Positions 25,913 through 38,673 of a stretch of DNA of 64,000 nucleotides are shown in pieces (the stretch's first letter is position 1; every line of letters begins with the position of its first letter). Below the pieces are notes generated by a model that saw nothing but the letters and a program-made list of their open reading frames with translations, did no database searches and was not told the origin of the DNA. The DNA is from Gavia stellata (lineage: Eukaryota > Chordata > Aves > Gaviiformes > Gaviidae): positions 80,272,495-80,336,494 of the forward strand of contig NC_082597.1 in the NCBI RefSeq assembly GCF_030936135.1, given 5' to 3'. The translations under genes and the position numbers were made by a program.

Positions 25913-26993
25913 CTACTTGTACAGGAATTACAATACACTGAAGCACTATTTGAAGAGAATATGCCATACCGAGTTTGCAGCCCTTTGAGGTAGGGACTAT
26001 GTGCTCTTCTCGTTCATCTCAAATAGATCTGCGGTTTATTTCTTTATGATTGTTTGCAGCAGTTATAAAATTTGGGCTTTCTATTTGCCTTACTGTGTAA
26101 GATCACAAACCAGTTCTGTTCACGACAGTCTATATTTACCTTATGTTTGCTCAGCACTATAAAGCAACAACATGAAAACAAGTCACTAAAGCATTTATTA
26201 CACTCTCCGGGTGATTAAAGTCAATCAGCTTTGGGCCTCGAGCCATGACATAACTGGTTACCTTCAGAAAAAGCCACCCCAAGTGCACAGGTTGTCATCA
26301 TATCGCGACGGCTGATGATCAAGTGACATGAGTGCGGTGCATGGTTAAGACCATAGCAGATGTCAATGGAAAAATAGAAAAGCGCACAGAAATTTTAGAT
26401 AAACAGTGTTGAAAAGCATAAAAAACTGGATGGATTTTTTACAGTTACTATGTCTCACTCCCTTCTCTTTCATGATACAAAAACATTATCCAGACAAATA
26501 AATAAGCTCTGAAAACGCATATAATTAAGCAGCATAGTTGAAAGAATGATGATAGGAAATCTCTCTCTCCTGATCTGTTAACTGGCAATGCCAATACGTA
26601 ACTAATAATGCAATCTGATTTAACATTATTAAAATAGAGAAGATAATATGCTGAGTTTTGTTGTCTTCTGCAGCTGTTCACTACCGCTATATGATACACT
26701 AAGAAGTTTTAAAAGAGTGCATACATAATCCTCCACCCAGAACCCTCCAACAAACGAAACAGCTTTCCTATAAAACATTTTTGCAACGAAATAGCCATTG
26801 ATTGGAAAGTTAAAACCCGAGGTGATTAAAATGTTTTTAAATTGGCATCCTCAAAACTTGTCATTTCTATTTAATAAACTGTTGTTGCCCTCTAGTGTTC
26901 AAAGACAGCTTGGAAATGCCCCTCTAGAAAGATCCAGACTGGTCACCCAACAATTCCCTCTTTGCTCTTAATCCAACAAGACAAATGGATGGC

Positions 26994-27016
26994 AAAAAAA
27001 AAAAAAAAAAAAAAAA
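26994..27016. repeat. A homopolymer, 23 bases
   Basis: An uninterrupted run of 23 A. No retrogene or SINE body is recognisable directly upstream, although an AATAAA lies near 26,871. Confidence 0.95.
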
Positions 27017-29204
27017 GGTAAGTGTTTCAGTACACCTGCCTGGAACCTACTTTTCTTTGCTCAAGCATAAAAAAGGATTTTTAATGGAGGAACATTTAAA
27101 GTTGTTTGTTTCACTCAAAAGTTGTGAAAGGCCACTTAGCTCGGCATCCTCACCAAATTAGTCACGGGACTGTGCACCTCTCTGCTTTACTTCTGCCATT
27201 CACTGTTCCTGATATACATTGCTGTTTGGGTGGAGGGCAAAGTTTCTAATGATATTAGCCAAATACATGCCCAGTGCTCTGAATGACTCTGAGATGTGTC
27301 TGCCTGCCTTCTCTTGAATGTATCTCTACTGTACCGTACCGTATCAATTAATACCAACCATCTCCCCCCTCAACAAATTAGTTATTAGAGCAGAAACGCA
27401 CCATGAGGATTCAGGGGTTGTTCTCAGCACCTCTCCTGCAATGAGCTGCTGCGACAGCCTTAGCAATGTAGAAGGCGTCTCACAAAGTTGTAGTTCTTTT
27501 GAGAGAAAATTACAGCCAACCTCGGATCTGCGCCTATATTTTTACAGCCCACAATTGGGCCTAGTACTTAACATTTTATCAACTCATTTCCCAGAAATGT
27601 CATTCCCTCTCGTCATGTTCCTTGACCAGAAACCTTTGAAAATAGCTATTAAAAAAAAAAAAAGGAAAGAAACTAAGGTTAAACAAAGTGCAGTCAACAG
27701 ACAAGCTGATGAACTTGAGATACTTTTCTTTTGTAATTTTGTTCACTTCTAAGAGGTTATCCAGTATGTTTTTCATTTAAGCATTGTCAGACTTAAACAG
27801 TGTAGAAGACCAGCTGGTTTTGTATCTATAAAGCAACTTGCAGCCCCCATATAGTAAGAATTCAACTTCTTGACATAAGGAACACTGGCTTTTCTTTGAT
27901 CTTTGAATAATGGAATTTTCAGAGAATTTTCTGCATAAAGTTATTGTTAGAGCTCTGAGAAAACTTGCCTTGAGGCCATTTTTGGATCACGCCTGCTTCC
28001 CACTGCACGAAGCCTGACAGATCTAAGAATCTCTTGGACATGAGTCACGTTTTGTATTTTGTAATAGAATTATTTCCTTGTATTCATGAGGCACCCTTCC
28101 TTCTCTGTCTTGATGTTTGTTGTTGATTATGCTGCCTGCCACACGGATACTTTGAAATCTAGTCTTTCATTCTGAAAACAGGTTTAGACTGGGTGTACGT
28201 GAACAGAAACGTGAATAGTACGAACTGGAAGTTGTGTAGGGAGCAGCAGATGCTCACACATACTCTCACTCATCTCTTGTTGCAGAGGCGGGGAAACATA
28301 CGGAGCTGCTATGCTTATTGCCGGTCACACGAAAATGACCCTAGAGTGAAGAAGGTGAGCTTTGAGAGCTGGTAAGAGCTCTGTGTCTTCAGGAGGGACA
28401 GCAAGTCCAGCACTATTGCAAGCAGCAATTTCAAGAGCCACCAGGCTGGTGAGGGAAGTACGAGAATGCCGGAAGCATGAAGGTAATTCAACCTTGTTCG
28501 TCTGCTCCTGCTGACTGTTGGAGACTTCTTTGAGGTTGGCACCCTCCTACAACAGAGCCACCATTTTCCTTTAAAACTTTCTTACTTCTCTTCAATCCCT
28601 CTAGATGTTCAGCAAATGGAGACCACACCTTTTCTGTGTCTTCTGCCAATAATACAGCTGTTGTCTTTGCTAAGCCCCCTCACAGGTTTCTGCCTGCTCT
28701 GCGATGAGGTGTTGAGTCTCAACTGTTAGGGATTTAGGTGTACTACAACAGATTCTCTCTCATGCATATGCCAAGACACTTGGTCATGACATTTGTCAGG
28801 AAAGACCTTGACTGCAGCTTGCTTTACTTTGGTATGATAAAAACTCTCTCTGAAACATACCACAGAAACCCAATGTGCTACAGGGTGGCGAGCTCTTTGG
28901 AAAAGGCAAACTCAAATTTGCAGCTAGTGGTTTTAAGGATAGCTTGCAACGTATGCAGAAAAAACCACTGAAGATACATATATACCCATAAACTATATGT
29001 AGCTAAGGGAAATTAAGCCAACTATGTTATGCGTACTACAATTTTTACTGTTTGTACCTAAAACCATTTGGATGCAAAGCTCTACTACTAAGTACTACTT
29101 TAAGGCTACAGATAGAGTAAATAAGCTTGCCAGACACCTGTTTAACACTAGGGTATTTGGGTGCAAATAGCATTGAAAACACTCATGCGCTGCACAGGTA
29201 CTCA

Positions 29205-29510
29205 ATTTATTAGGTGTACTTCTATGCCACTAATCTTGTCACAGTACAGATTAAGCTCTTCAAATGCTTCTTAGCTTAACTTGGATTGTAGTGTTTATTT
29301 TCCAGATTTAGTAATAAATCAAAAATGATAGACACTACAGTTCAGTGTAAAAAAAAGCAGTTCTCTTCACCAAAGCCATCTGCCGCTTTCCTGTTAGTGG
29401 CCAAAAAAGGAATCCATCCTCTTCTGAGATTTCAATATCTACAATTCCATTTCAGAGTTGTCCTCTCGAAGACAAGAGATGCTCCTCACAATCTTATCCC
29501 CTTCAACCCA
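29205..29510 (-). other. MANSC1: Probable start of MANSC1 3' UTR with candidate poly(A) signals
   Basis: Downstream of the MANSC1 stop on the minus strand, AATAAA is present at 29,294-29,299 and again at 29,206-29,211, about 210 and 300 bases past the stop. Either could direct polyadenylation. A longer UTR is possible, and the true end needs transcript data. Confidence 0.4.
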
Positions 29511-30493
29511 TCACACATCAGCGTACATTCCATTGATCAAGTAATCCAACCTGGTATAATGTCTCTTCTGAAGAGATTCGTGTATTCTCTTCCCCGTCAG
29601 TGTAATAACTAGTAAAAAGAATATCACCCCAAAAAGCAAAGCTGCTACAAGGCTGCTTTTTTCTCCCAGCTGAATGATACCTTTCCCTCTCAGAACGCTC
29701 TCTGGCAGGTAGCTTTCTGAATCAGATGGGTCATAACCCTGAGGGTTGTTTCGGGAAGCCGTAGACAGAGTGAAGCCTGAAAAAGGGAGGAGGGTAACAT
29801 GGCTGGTATCGTTGGAAGAGACAACTGTTGGCTCGGGAGGGATGGCTGGAGTTCTTAGCCCTGATGGAGCAGTAGCAGATCTGGAATTCGTGGTCACCTG
29901 CTTGGTTGTAGAAGTAGAAGCAGAAGTTGTGGGACTGGAAAGAGGAACATGAGTGACAGCGATGCTGGCGGCAGGGGTACCAGGTTTAGCTCTAGCGGTC
30001 GCAGTAGGCGGAAAGGTAGCGGTGGTGGTGGTGACAGCAGTAGGTTTAGCACCACTAGGATGCAGAGAGGTTGTACGAGATTCCAGTTGGGTGGTACTTG
30101 TAGGCAGGGGAGTAAGAGTAGTACTGCTGCGTTCAGGAACACTAGACTGAGTGGTGGGGAACAAAGTAGAGGGCTTTCCAATTCGAGGAGCAGAAGACGT
30201 GTTTAACAGCCGGTTAATTACTTTCTGCGTCGGGATGGGGTCTAAGCTCTCAAGATGTTTTGCCCTTTGAAATTCAGGAAAAACTGCATGAAATTCGGTG
30301 TTGTCTAAATGCTTGGCCACGTGATTCTGAGGTTCAGATGCCTGATGAAAGACAGATTGTTGCAAAGCAACGGTACGATTCTGTCGGCTAGTCTGACTGC
30401 GAGAAATAAAGGCTCCAGCATCTGAAGACAAAGAATTTCCATTTGAAGAAAACTCCTCACTTTTGAAGGATGTCTCCTCCAGGTCATGGGTGT
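29511..30493 (-). CDS. MANSC1: MANSC1 coding exon 3 (mucin-like stalk, membrane anchor, tail)
   Basis: The acceptor TTTCCAG precedes 30,493 and the exon runs to TGA at 29,511-29,513. It supplies residues 121-447. After a short acidic segment comes a long Ser/Thr/Pro/Ala-rich region (about residues 215-375), typical of a heavily O-glycosylated stalk, with NXS/T sequons such as NRT, NTS and NDT. One hydrophobic membrane segment follows (SLVAALLFGVIFFLLVITL, about 401-419), then a basic stop-transfer KR and a 26-residue tail ending TRLDYLINGMYADV. The tail is nearly the same as the mammalian MANSC1 end (DYLINGIYVDI as I recall), which is the strongest identification in the window. The phase matches exon 2 (both junctions phase 1). 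Reverse-strand open frames here are shadows of the low-complexity stalk. Confidence 0.96.
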
Positions 30494-31405
30494 CTGGAAA
30501 CAGAAAGGAAATACCAGTATTTAATTATTAAATCTATTTTTGACTACCACAGGCTTACTGTAACAATTTGTATTTCTTAGTGAGAGAGATGTAAGGGGGC
30601 TCCAGAAAGTAATGACTAATGAAACTGAGGCATCACGATCTTCCTTTCTTTAAAATATGCAGAGTGACTTTTAAATTCTGTGTCATAAGACCTGTCAGCC
30701 TCAAGCCTGGGCACACCAGACCCTGACTGCAGCTTCTTACAGAATTCACCTGTGCAGAGCGATCATCCCAATCCGATTGTTTTATACTCATATTGCACGC
30801 ATGTACACGTTTATTTAGAGGTGAAAAGCAGAGTGAGTAGGCCCATTGCCTTCAAACCATTCTCAGCATCTGTCAGTTAAGAAGTACATATTACCAACCT
30901 CACTTGTATTTGCCAGTTGTACACATTTCCACCTAGCCAAGATGATTATATACTCCCCTTTCTTGTAATATCAAAGCACCCTGCGATCGCTCGACATAAT
31001 TCAGTTCACATAAAAAACTGTCTTGTGATACAAGGTGGCAGTACTATCCCCATTTAATAGGCCATTTTATACACCTACTGATCTGTAGGGAAGACCTGAA
31101 CTCCTACTGTGATGCTAGAAGAAAGACACTGCTCCAAGAGTCTCCAAGGCATTTGCAGTGAAGGCCTTTACAAGAAGCAGACTACACTTTATAATTTCTC
31201 CAGCAGTCAAAATGTATTCCTTGCAAACCAGGTGGGTGAATGTCATTTACTAGAATATGGAAGTGGGACAACAGCATTATGTGGCAGAACTTCCATAGGA
31301 ATGATAATCCAAGCAGCTACTTGATTCTACACAGGTATTAAAGGCAGACTTTGTGTGAGCATGAGCTCTTGGGAAGACTGGCTGTTATCATTCAGATTTT
31401 ATAAA

Positions 31406-31453
31406 TGTATACATGCATATATATAATATATGCATATATATACACACACACAA
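31406..31453. repeat. AT/CA microsatellite with palindrome
   Basis: Alternating TA and CA dinucleotides include a perfect 10-bp inverted repeat, ATGCATATAT (31,413-31,422) and its complement (31,426-31,435), with a 3-base spacer. Located in MANSC1 intron 2. Confidence 0.9.
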
Positions 31454-32039
31454 TCGTTATCATTCAGTTGCTGCACAGAACATTTAAAAGGGAACGTCCT
31501 CTCAAGTAGTTCTGACTCTCACTCATCTCTTTTTTTATAGAAACACAGAGGTTTGTTAACTGCACTGGAATTGAAATAAATAACAAGATGTCCATGACAT
31601 TTTCACCGTCACTTTTTTCTCAAGTAGGAACTCTTATCTAGAGGGGTGGATTTATTTCAATTTTATTATACGTGCAAAGAAGCCTACTTGGCTGCTGTTT
31701 TAATATATATTTCCAAGCCTTAAGACTCCACAAAAAAATGAAACGCAAAAAAACCCCCAAACAAACCCAAAACCAACAAACCAAAAAAACTGGCAGTGCT
31801 TTAAACAAGAGCACAGCAAATACTTCCCTTGAATCATAGACACCAATTTTTATCCTAACCTTCCAGTCAGGCATCAGCTTGTTAGCAAAGTAAGATCCTA
31901 GATAGAGATAATGGACTCCAACCACAAGGTCTGACTTAGAGAAAAGCCATACTCTGTTTTTAGAAAGTGGCTTTAAATAATGAAACGTTCAGTTCTTACA
32001 GAATGAGAAAGTCTGTGGTCAAAGACACCCAAACTCTCA

Positions 32040-32345
32040 GCTGCTTCTGCAGCTCTGGACACATTTCGACCACAGAGTCGGTCCCCAGCTCACTTTTCCC
32101 CTGTTCCCGATGCAGTCCCGCGGACGCTCCCCACCGTGCGTTTAAACGAACAGCGGATGTAGCGTGACAGCTACAAAGCACTTGCAGCATGCTATGTCTT
32201 CTTCAGTTCGCTCGCCTGGGCAACAGCTAGAAAAGCACGGAGCATGCACGCAGCGTTGAAAGGACGGGTGGAGGGAGCACAGGGAGGCTATGTGACGAGT
32301 CCCATACGGGAGTTAAGTATCACTGCTACTCTGCAGCGCTCGGAT
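32040..32345. promoter_or_regulatory. Small CpG-rich patch inside MANSC1 intron 2
   Basis: About 300 bp has clustered CpG (for example CCCGCGGACG, GTGCGTTTAAACG, GCTCGCCTGG) within otherwise CpG-poor AT-rich intron. It could be an internal promoter or enhancer, or a remnant of an old insertion. No exon is recognisable. Confidence 0.3.
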
Positions 32346-34224
32346 TAGTTAACTGCCTGCACTAACTAATGCTACTCCACATTTTCAGCATCAAACATTG
32401 ATTTTACAGTATTCTTTGTCTCCATTTGAGACTACAAGCTCCCAAATGCAACTGCCCCAGACTGTCACGTGCAAGATATAGCTGGGGTACTAGAAAAGAT
32501 ATGCTTGCTGATAGGAAAGAGCAAGGCACTACATAAATCAACCTCTAAAAAGAGATTAAAAAAACCAAAGTGGTCCTGCTGATATCTCAAATCCAATAAG
32601 CTGCATTAGAAACCAAACTTCAGGGTTGTCGCTCTTAAAAACAAACTAAGCACCTCCTGAGCATACTTTGCTAGAACCCACCGGTATCTCAGTGGGGTGG
32701 AAAAGGCAAACGCCAAAGTAGTACATGAAGAGCAGAAATCAGAAATGTTACTTCTTTTCAGCAATAGTTGTTTGCAACTGGGACCAGGAACTGTTTTACT
32801 TCCCGAGCCGTATGTTGTTTCCATTAGTTACCAAGCCACAAGAATAGTTAAAAAAAGAAAAACAAAATCTTATTACTAACATAGCATCAGTATTTTAAGT
32901 TGCTTTATTACCAACAGGGTATCTATCCCCCTTTTCATTTGGTTTTCAGTGTAACCACATGAAGATCCTCATGTGAAAAAACAGAGCTTGAAATGTTTAT
33001 CAGTACCAACACTACGCAGGTGCTACCTTTGAAAGCTTGTTAGGAACATAAGGTAAATAAGCTAGCATAATCTTTCCATAATTCAATGTTCACAGAAGCT
33101 AAAAAATGCAAAATGAAAAATAGATGCTATGTGCAATCATGTTTTTAACTGAGCATTGCACTACATGCAGGAGGAAAGCACAAGCACGATTACATTTGTT
33201 GTTTCTTTGTTTGAAACACCCATATTCTTCTAAGGGAGAAAGAGCCGGAGAAAAGAATCATTCTAACGAGAATTTTACAGGCATGCAATTCATTCCTTGC
33301 ACATTGCTTTTGCCCAATTCCTGTGTGATTGTGCTTGCACAAAAATATTTTGTAACATTATGTGAATAATCTTTCTACATATCCTGCTGTCCTTCCCTGC
33401 ACAGTTCCTCTTGGAAAAGTTCTCTGTTTCAGCAGAAGTTCAGTCTCTGGAAATAAAAAATTTCCGCTCTCTCAAGCAGCCACACTGAAACCACCTTGTG
33501 AACTCTTGGCAGGACAGTCTTAATTATCAGTTTCTTATCTGAGCCGTTCAAGCAGGTTTGGTGCAAGTCAACGTCAGTCAACAAGACTTGCTATTAAAAA
33601 TCCCACAGCACATGACAGATAGCAAGAAATTTCGCTGTGTGCAGCCCACATGCCATAAAGCTTAGAGCTTAGTCCGTTCGCACCTGCGCTTCAGGTTCCC
33701 TAACTGAAAGCAGAAAATAATGATTACTATTGCCAATTACTCGGTAACGTCACAGCGGTGCTCCGAGGCTTGCCCAACATTTGCTCGGTATTTCTGCTTG
33801 TGTGTATGTGGTATTCATCAGTGTAGCATGGATCCCTTGAAAACGCAGAGGGCTGCAACGGCATTGTTATTTCCATTGCTTTCAGCGATACCCTTCAGCA
33901 TTACGTACAGGAAATTTTCCTTCTCGAATATATCAAGGTGGAAGCAGCTTCTGAATTCTGAGTTCTGAACCGCATGTGAAGGAATGTGAAGGAATTTCAT
34001 AAGGGTCGGGATCTTATTCCAACCGGGAAGCTGGGCCCAGGCAGGAGCTCACCACACACTTGCCCATCCACCTCCCGCAAAGCCAAAGAGCAGCGTTTTC
34101 AAATTACAGTGCTTGGCTTAGAAGATTTCACTAAAAATGCAATCCCCAAACATTTTCTGGTCGCTACTGAAAAGTCACAGGTGCAAAAGTCATCTAGCGT
34201 GGGGATCGGCGGCTTTTACTATTA

Positions 34225-35223
<999 letters not shown>

Positions 35224-35443
35224 CTGACAGCTCTTCCCCCGAGCAGCAAGCGCGGACACAAGCCTCTGGGGTTGGGGCGTACGCTGGCTCGGCGCCCCTG
35301 ATGCCTTTGGGCAGAGATAAGTTTATATCCACGATGGCATTTGCCATTTTCTCGGCGGAGCACTCTTGGCTCAGGGAAGGGCCGGGCACCAGGCAGGCGA
35401 TCAGCAGCAGGCAAACGGGCCAGCGGCTGCCGGCGGGAGACAT
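35224..35443 (-). CDS. MANSC1: MANSC1 coding exon 1 (signal peptide and first half of the MANSC domain)
   Basis: ATG at 35,443 starts MSPAGSRWPVCLLLIACLVP, a signal peptide with predicted cleavage near residue 25 (LS/QE). The MANSC domain begins at Cys28 and includes the conserved stretch VDINLSLPKGIRGAEPAYAP and the EACVRACC cluster (Cys62, 66, 67), with an N-glycosylation sequon at Asn41. The exon ends after 73 codons plus one base. The joined exons give 447 residues, close to the 431 of the human protein as I recall it. MANSC1 is a type I membrane protein whose molecular role is poorly established; MANSC domains also occur in LRP11 and HAI-1-like proteins. Its place between LRP6 and BORCS5, on the same strand as LRP6, matches amniote gene order. 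No other ATG lies close upstream in the leader, so the start is well supported. Confidence 0.95.
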
Positions 35444-35990
35444 GGCCCCTCAGGCGGGCTCTTCGCGGGGCAGGGGACGACGCCGGCCTCGGGGCGCCCC
35501 TTACCACGGACCTACCGGCCCCCCCCGGCCGGCAGCCGGAGCTCGCGGCGAGCTGGAAGCTGGGGAAGCCGCCGCCGAGAAACCGCCTCTCCTCCCGGGG
35601 CGGGGACGCGCTTCTGAGGGCAGCGCCGGACCGCCCCGCGCGGGCTCCGGGGCGGGAAGGGAGGGCGGGGGCACGTCCGGGAGGAGGGGCCGGGGGGGAG
35701 GCGGGCCTGCCTGGCTCCCCTCTTCCCGCCTGGCTCCCGGCTCCCGCCTGGGTCCCCCCTTCCCGCCTGGCTCCTGCCTGGCTCCCCTCTTCCCGCCTGG
35801 CTCCCGCCCGGCTCCCCCCTTCCCGCCCGGCTCCCCGGCGGGGCCGTCCCCACAGCGCAACTCCTCGCCGGTCCCGCGCGCTCCTCCCGAGCGTCAGGCG
35901 CTGAGGAGAAGCCGCCCGGCGAACCTCTGCGGAGGCGGTGGGCTGAGGTCGAAGCCGCGGTGAAAGCGATTAATCCGCGTCTCCCGGTTT
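35444..35990 (-). promoter_or_regulatory. MANSC1: CpG-island promoter of MANSC1
   Basis: GC- and CpG-rich DNA extends from within exon 1 (about 35.2 kb) to about 35.97 kb, with GC boxes such as GGGGCGGG and no clear TATA box. The transcription start is presumably within a few hundred bases above 35,443. An imperfect C-rich tandem repeat lies inside it. Long open frames on both strands here reflect base composition only. Confidence 0.75.
35709..35836. repeat. Imperfect C-rich minisatellite in the MANSC1 promoter
   Basis: Units resembling GCCTGGCTCCCCTCTTCCC, about 9-20 bp and variable, are repeated across about 128 bp. A longer block (from about 35,709) recurs about 68 bp further on. It sits 270-390 bp upstream of the MANSC1 start codon. 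Confidence 0.85.
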
Positions 35991-36319
35991 AAAAGGATAT
36001 GTGCCTATTGGGATGTCCGCGCAGGAGGCTGGGGGCCGCCCAGGCGGCCCTGCCCAAAGCACAGCCGGGCACGGGGTGTTTGCAGAGTGGGAGGTGTGCG
36101 GACGAGCCCGGCTGCTGGCGGCTTAGCCACTCTCCCCTCAACAGCCTTAGGGCGATTGCTTGCTTAAGTAATGGTTTGACTTGGAAATTTTTCATTTCCT
36201 CTGTTTAATTTCTTTTTTTTCCTTGTTTTTGGGGCAGTGTGGAGGAGTACAAGTGGCCCAGCGAGTAAGGAGTGCAAGGAGTAACGAGATTGTAAGATAC
36301 ACTCCTTCTTTTTTAGGTC

Positions 36320-36345
36320 TCTCATCCTTAGAGAGAAGGATGAGA
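36320..36345. repeat. Perfect 10-bp stem-loop
   Basis: TCTCATCCTT (36,320-36,329), loop AGAGAG, then the exact reverse complement (36,336-36,345). No U-run suggests a terminator, and no function is assigned. Confidence 0.85.
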
Positions 36346-38638
36346 ATACTGTAAGTACTTAGAATAATTCAGTTGTCTGTAAATAAAAGACATTTTCTTT
36401 TTAGGGGTGCTCCGTTACCTGACGAGATACCAAAGGGCAGGTTATTTTACACATTGTAATGGTTAGGGTAGAATAACAAAAACAGAGAGCCTGGTTGCAC
36501 CTCTGGCAGACATCCGCTGTCTACTTTAAAGAAACAAACCTAAATTGAGGTGCGATTTCTTGCTTCTCTGAGATCCTTCCCTGGAAGGGGCACGGTGCCA
36601 GCAGCAGCGGGGGCACATCCTGCTCCACCCTGCCCTGCTGCCGGCCCCGCGCTGTGCCTAACACCATGGACCCACGCCACGGGACGGGCGGCTGACTTGT
36701 TCTTCACACCCAGTCAGTCCCCGTCTCCTTTGTTAATCCAGCTGGGTGTTGGCTTTTATTTGGGCGTAAGTGTTTTAAGAAACTGAGCCCGTCATCTCAT
36801 TTCACATCAAATGGCCGTTTTGGGGCAATTCCTAATGTTTCGTTGTGATTCTTGCACGCTTGGTGCTTTTTTCGGAAATTTTCAGCTACGCTTGTTTAAG
36901 AAAATGTTTATTTCTAGCCTCTTTTAGTAAACTGGTAAAATTATCTTCACCGTTAAAAGAAAAAGCTGTAAGAGAATGCAAACGTTTAAGGTGTCACCTA
37001 TTAACCGTATCACACCTGTGCTATGCATTAGGCAGAGTCCCAGCTGCCACCTGCCTTTGCTTACATAGTGTTGGTGGAAGAAGCCGAGCTTAAAGAAGCT
37101 CAAAAAAAAGGCTGAAGCTCTGGCTGGGGTGGTGGTAACTGGAGGGTGAAGAAAATGGTTCTTCACTGGGACTGTTGGAATAGCGTTAAGGGTCGGGGGT
37201 GTCGGGGTGCTGGAACGATAGTGAATGTGGAGACCTGCACAGAGACTACTGTGATGACGCAGGAGTAGATGATTATGGGAATACGAGAAGGGCTGATGTG
37301 ATATGTGATATGAGCAGGGTGGAAGGGATACTACAGGATGACACAACTGCCCTGGTCCAGCCACCGTGGCTTCTTTCCCCCCTTCCTATCTTTTTCTAGG
37401 GAGGGCACCCAACCTCCCTGAAGAGAGCAGAAGCAACTCAGCCAGGCTGCTGAGGTGCAGGGAAGCTGAGGTCCATCAAAAGCCACGCAGAAACCGCTGC
37501 TGCTGGCTAGGCGAGGGCCAGCCTTGCCCAGGGGCTGCTGTCCTCCCTTCCCCACTGAGATGGGAAGGAAGGGATGCCGAGAGAGGGGAGGGTGGTGGGA
37601 CCGCATCAGCCCTGTGTCACGGTGCTACATCGCTAAAGGTGTTTTCCTGCCTCTGTAGAGCACTGCTCTGCTTGGGGGCTGGTGGCCCACAGGGTGAAAC
37701 ACCTGGACGCAGATAAGAGGAACTTCAAATATAGGTATTTGTACATTTGTGGGTATTCACACTCAAATATGCTACATGTACAGTTAACCCCCTCGCCCTC
37801 AAACTAGTCATTGTAAGCCAGTCTCAAGAGAGTCCACGAGTGTGGCGGTCGCGTTTTGTAAGGCTGGGTGGCAGCAATAAGGCCAAGGGGACTACCCCCG
37901 TCTAATCGGGACTGCACACCAACGGGTCACGACGCAGGGCCGAGTGGGTCAGGGCTGTTCCTGTGCCGTGCTACCCCCGTGCACAGCTTCTGCCTTAAGC
38001 CCTAGCCAGGCCCTTCTGAGGAACCTGCAGCTACATATTTAATACACCAGACAGTTTCAAATAATCCACTTATGTCAAGCATTGAATGTACAGAGTAAGT
38101 CATAAAGGAAAAGCAAAACTGATAAGAAAGTCTATAAAATATTTGCCAAGGCCCTTAAGTTGCTTGGGTCAATACAAACATCACATTTATATATTCTAAT
38201 GTAGATATGTACAACCGTACACTGCTTCAGGTACATTAATTTAGTAGCTGCAGGACGCTACAGAGGACTTGTGTTACGTCCACATTAGAGGCAAAATAAA
38301 GAATTCACTTACACAACTAACACATTGAAATAGACCTTCATTTAATAATATTTTCAATGATCAAATTTCACATGGTAGACTCATATCTTGGTTGATAGGT
38401 ACATCGAAACTCTTCCAGGTGGTGATATACCGCAAATTCACACTTTCACAAAAATAAATGAGAACGCTTCAGAGAGGAGTGAGAGGCCCATGACACAGAA
38501 GTGGAAAGGACGCAGGTTGAAGTTAAATGTGCTGATCCAATAAAGCTAATTTTAAAATTTGTCCAAGACTGATGGATAATGTTAAATGACATTATGGCAA
38601 GCACTGGTTAGGCTGCAGTCCTACAGACATGATGCGTT

Positions 38639-38673
38639 TTATCTTTAAACACTGTATTTATCTTTAAACACTG
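38639..38673. repeat. Short tandem duplication (19-bp period)
   Basis: TTATCTTTAAACACTG occurs at 38,639 and again at 38,658, separated by TAT. Confidence 0.9.

Larger units (their letters stand above)
21810..29204. other. Intergenic DNA downstream of MANSC1
   Basis: I see no gene in this stretch. It is AT-rich and contains two CR1 scraps (22,246 and 25,851), a short degenerate tandem repeat (24,217), a 23-base A run (26,994) and a CTCF-like 12-mer (26,887). The longest open frame (27,318-27,752, plus, 144 codons) has no recognisable motifs. The left boundary of the MANSC1 transcript is uncertain, so part of the right end could be 3' UTR. Confidence 0.7.

Noticed and set aside
27318-27752. 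144-codon plus-strand frame downstream of MANSC1
   Set aside because: No motif or homologue is recognised. It includes a poly-A-derived lysine run, typical of chance frames.
29746-30206. Plus-strand frames opposite MANSC1 exon 3
   Set aside because: They are shadows of the Ser/Thr/Pro-rich stalk, with no independent evidence.
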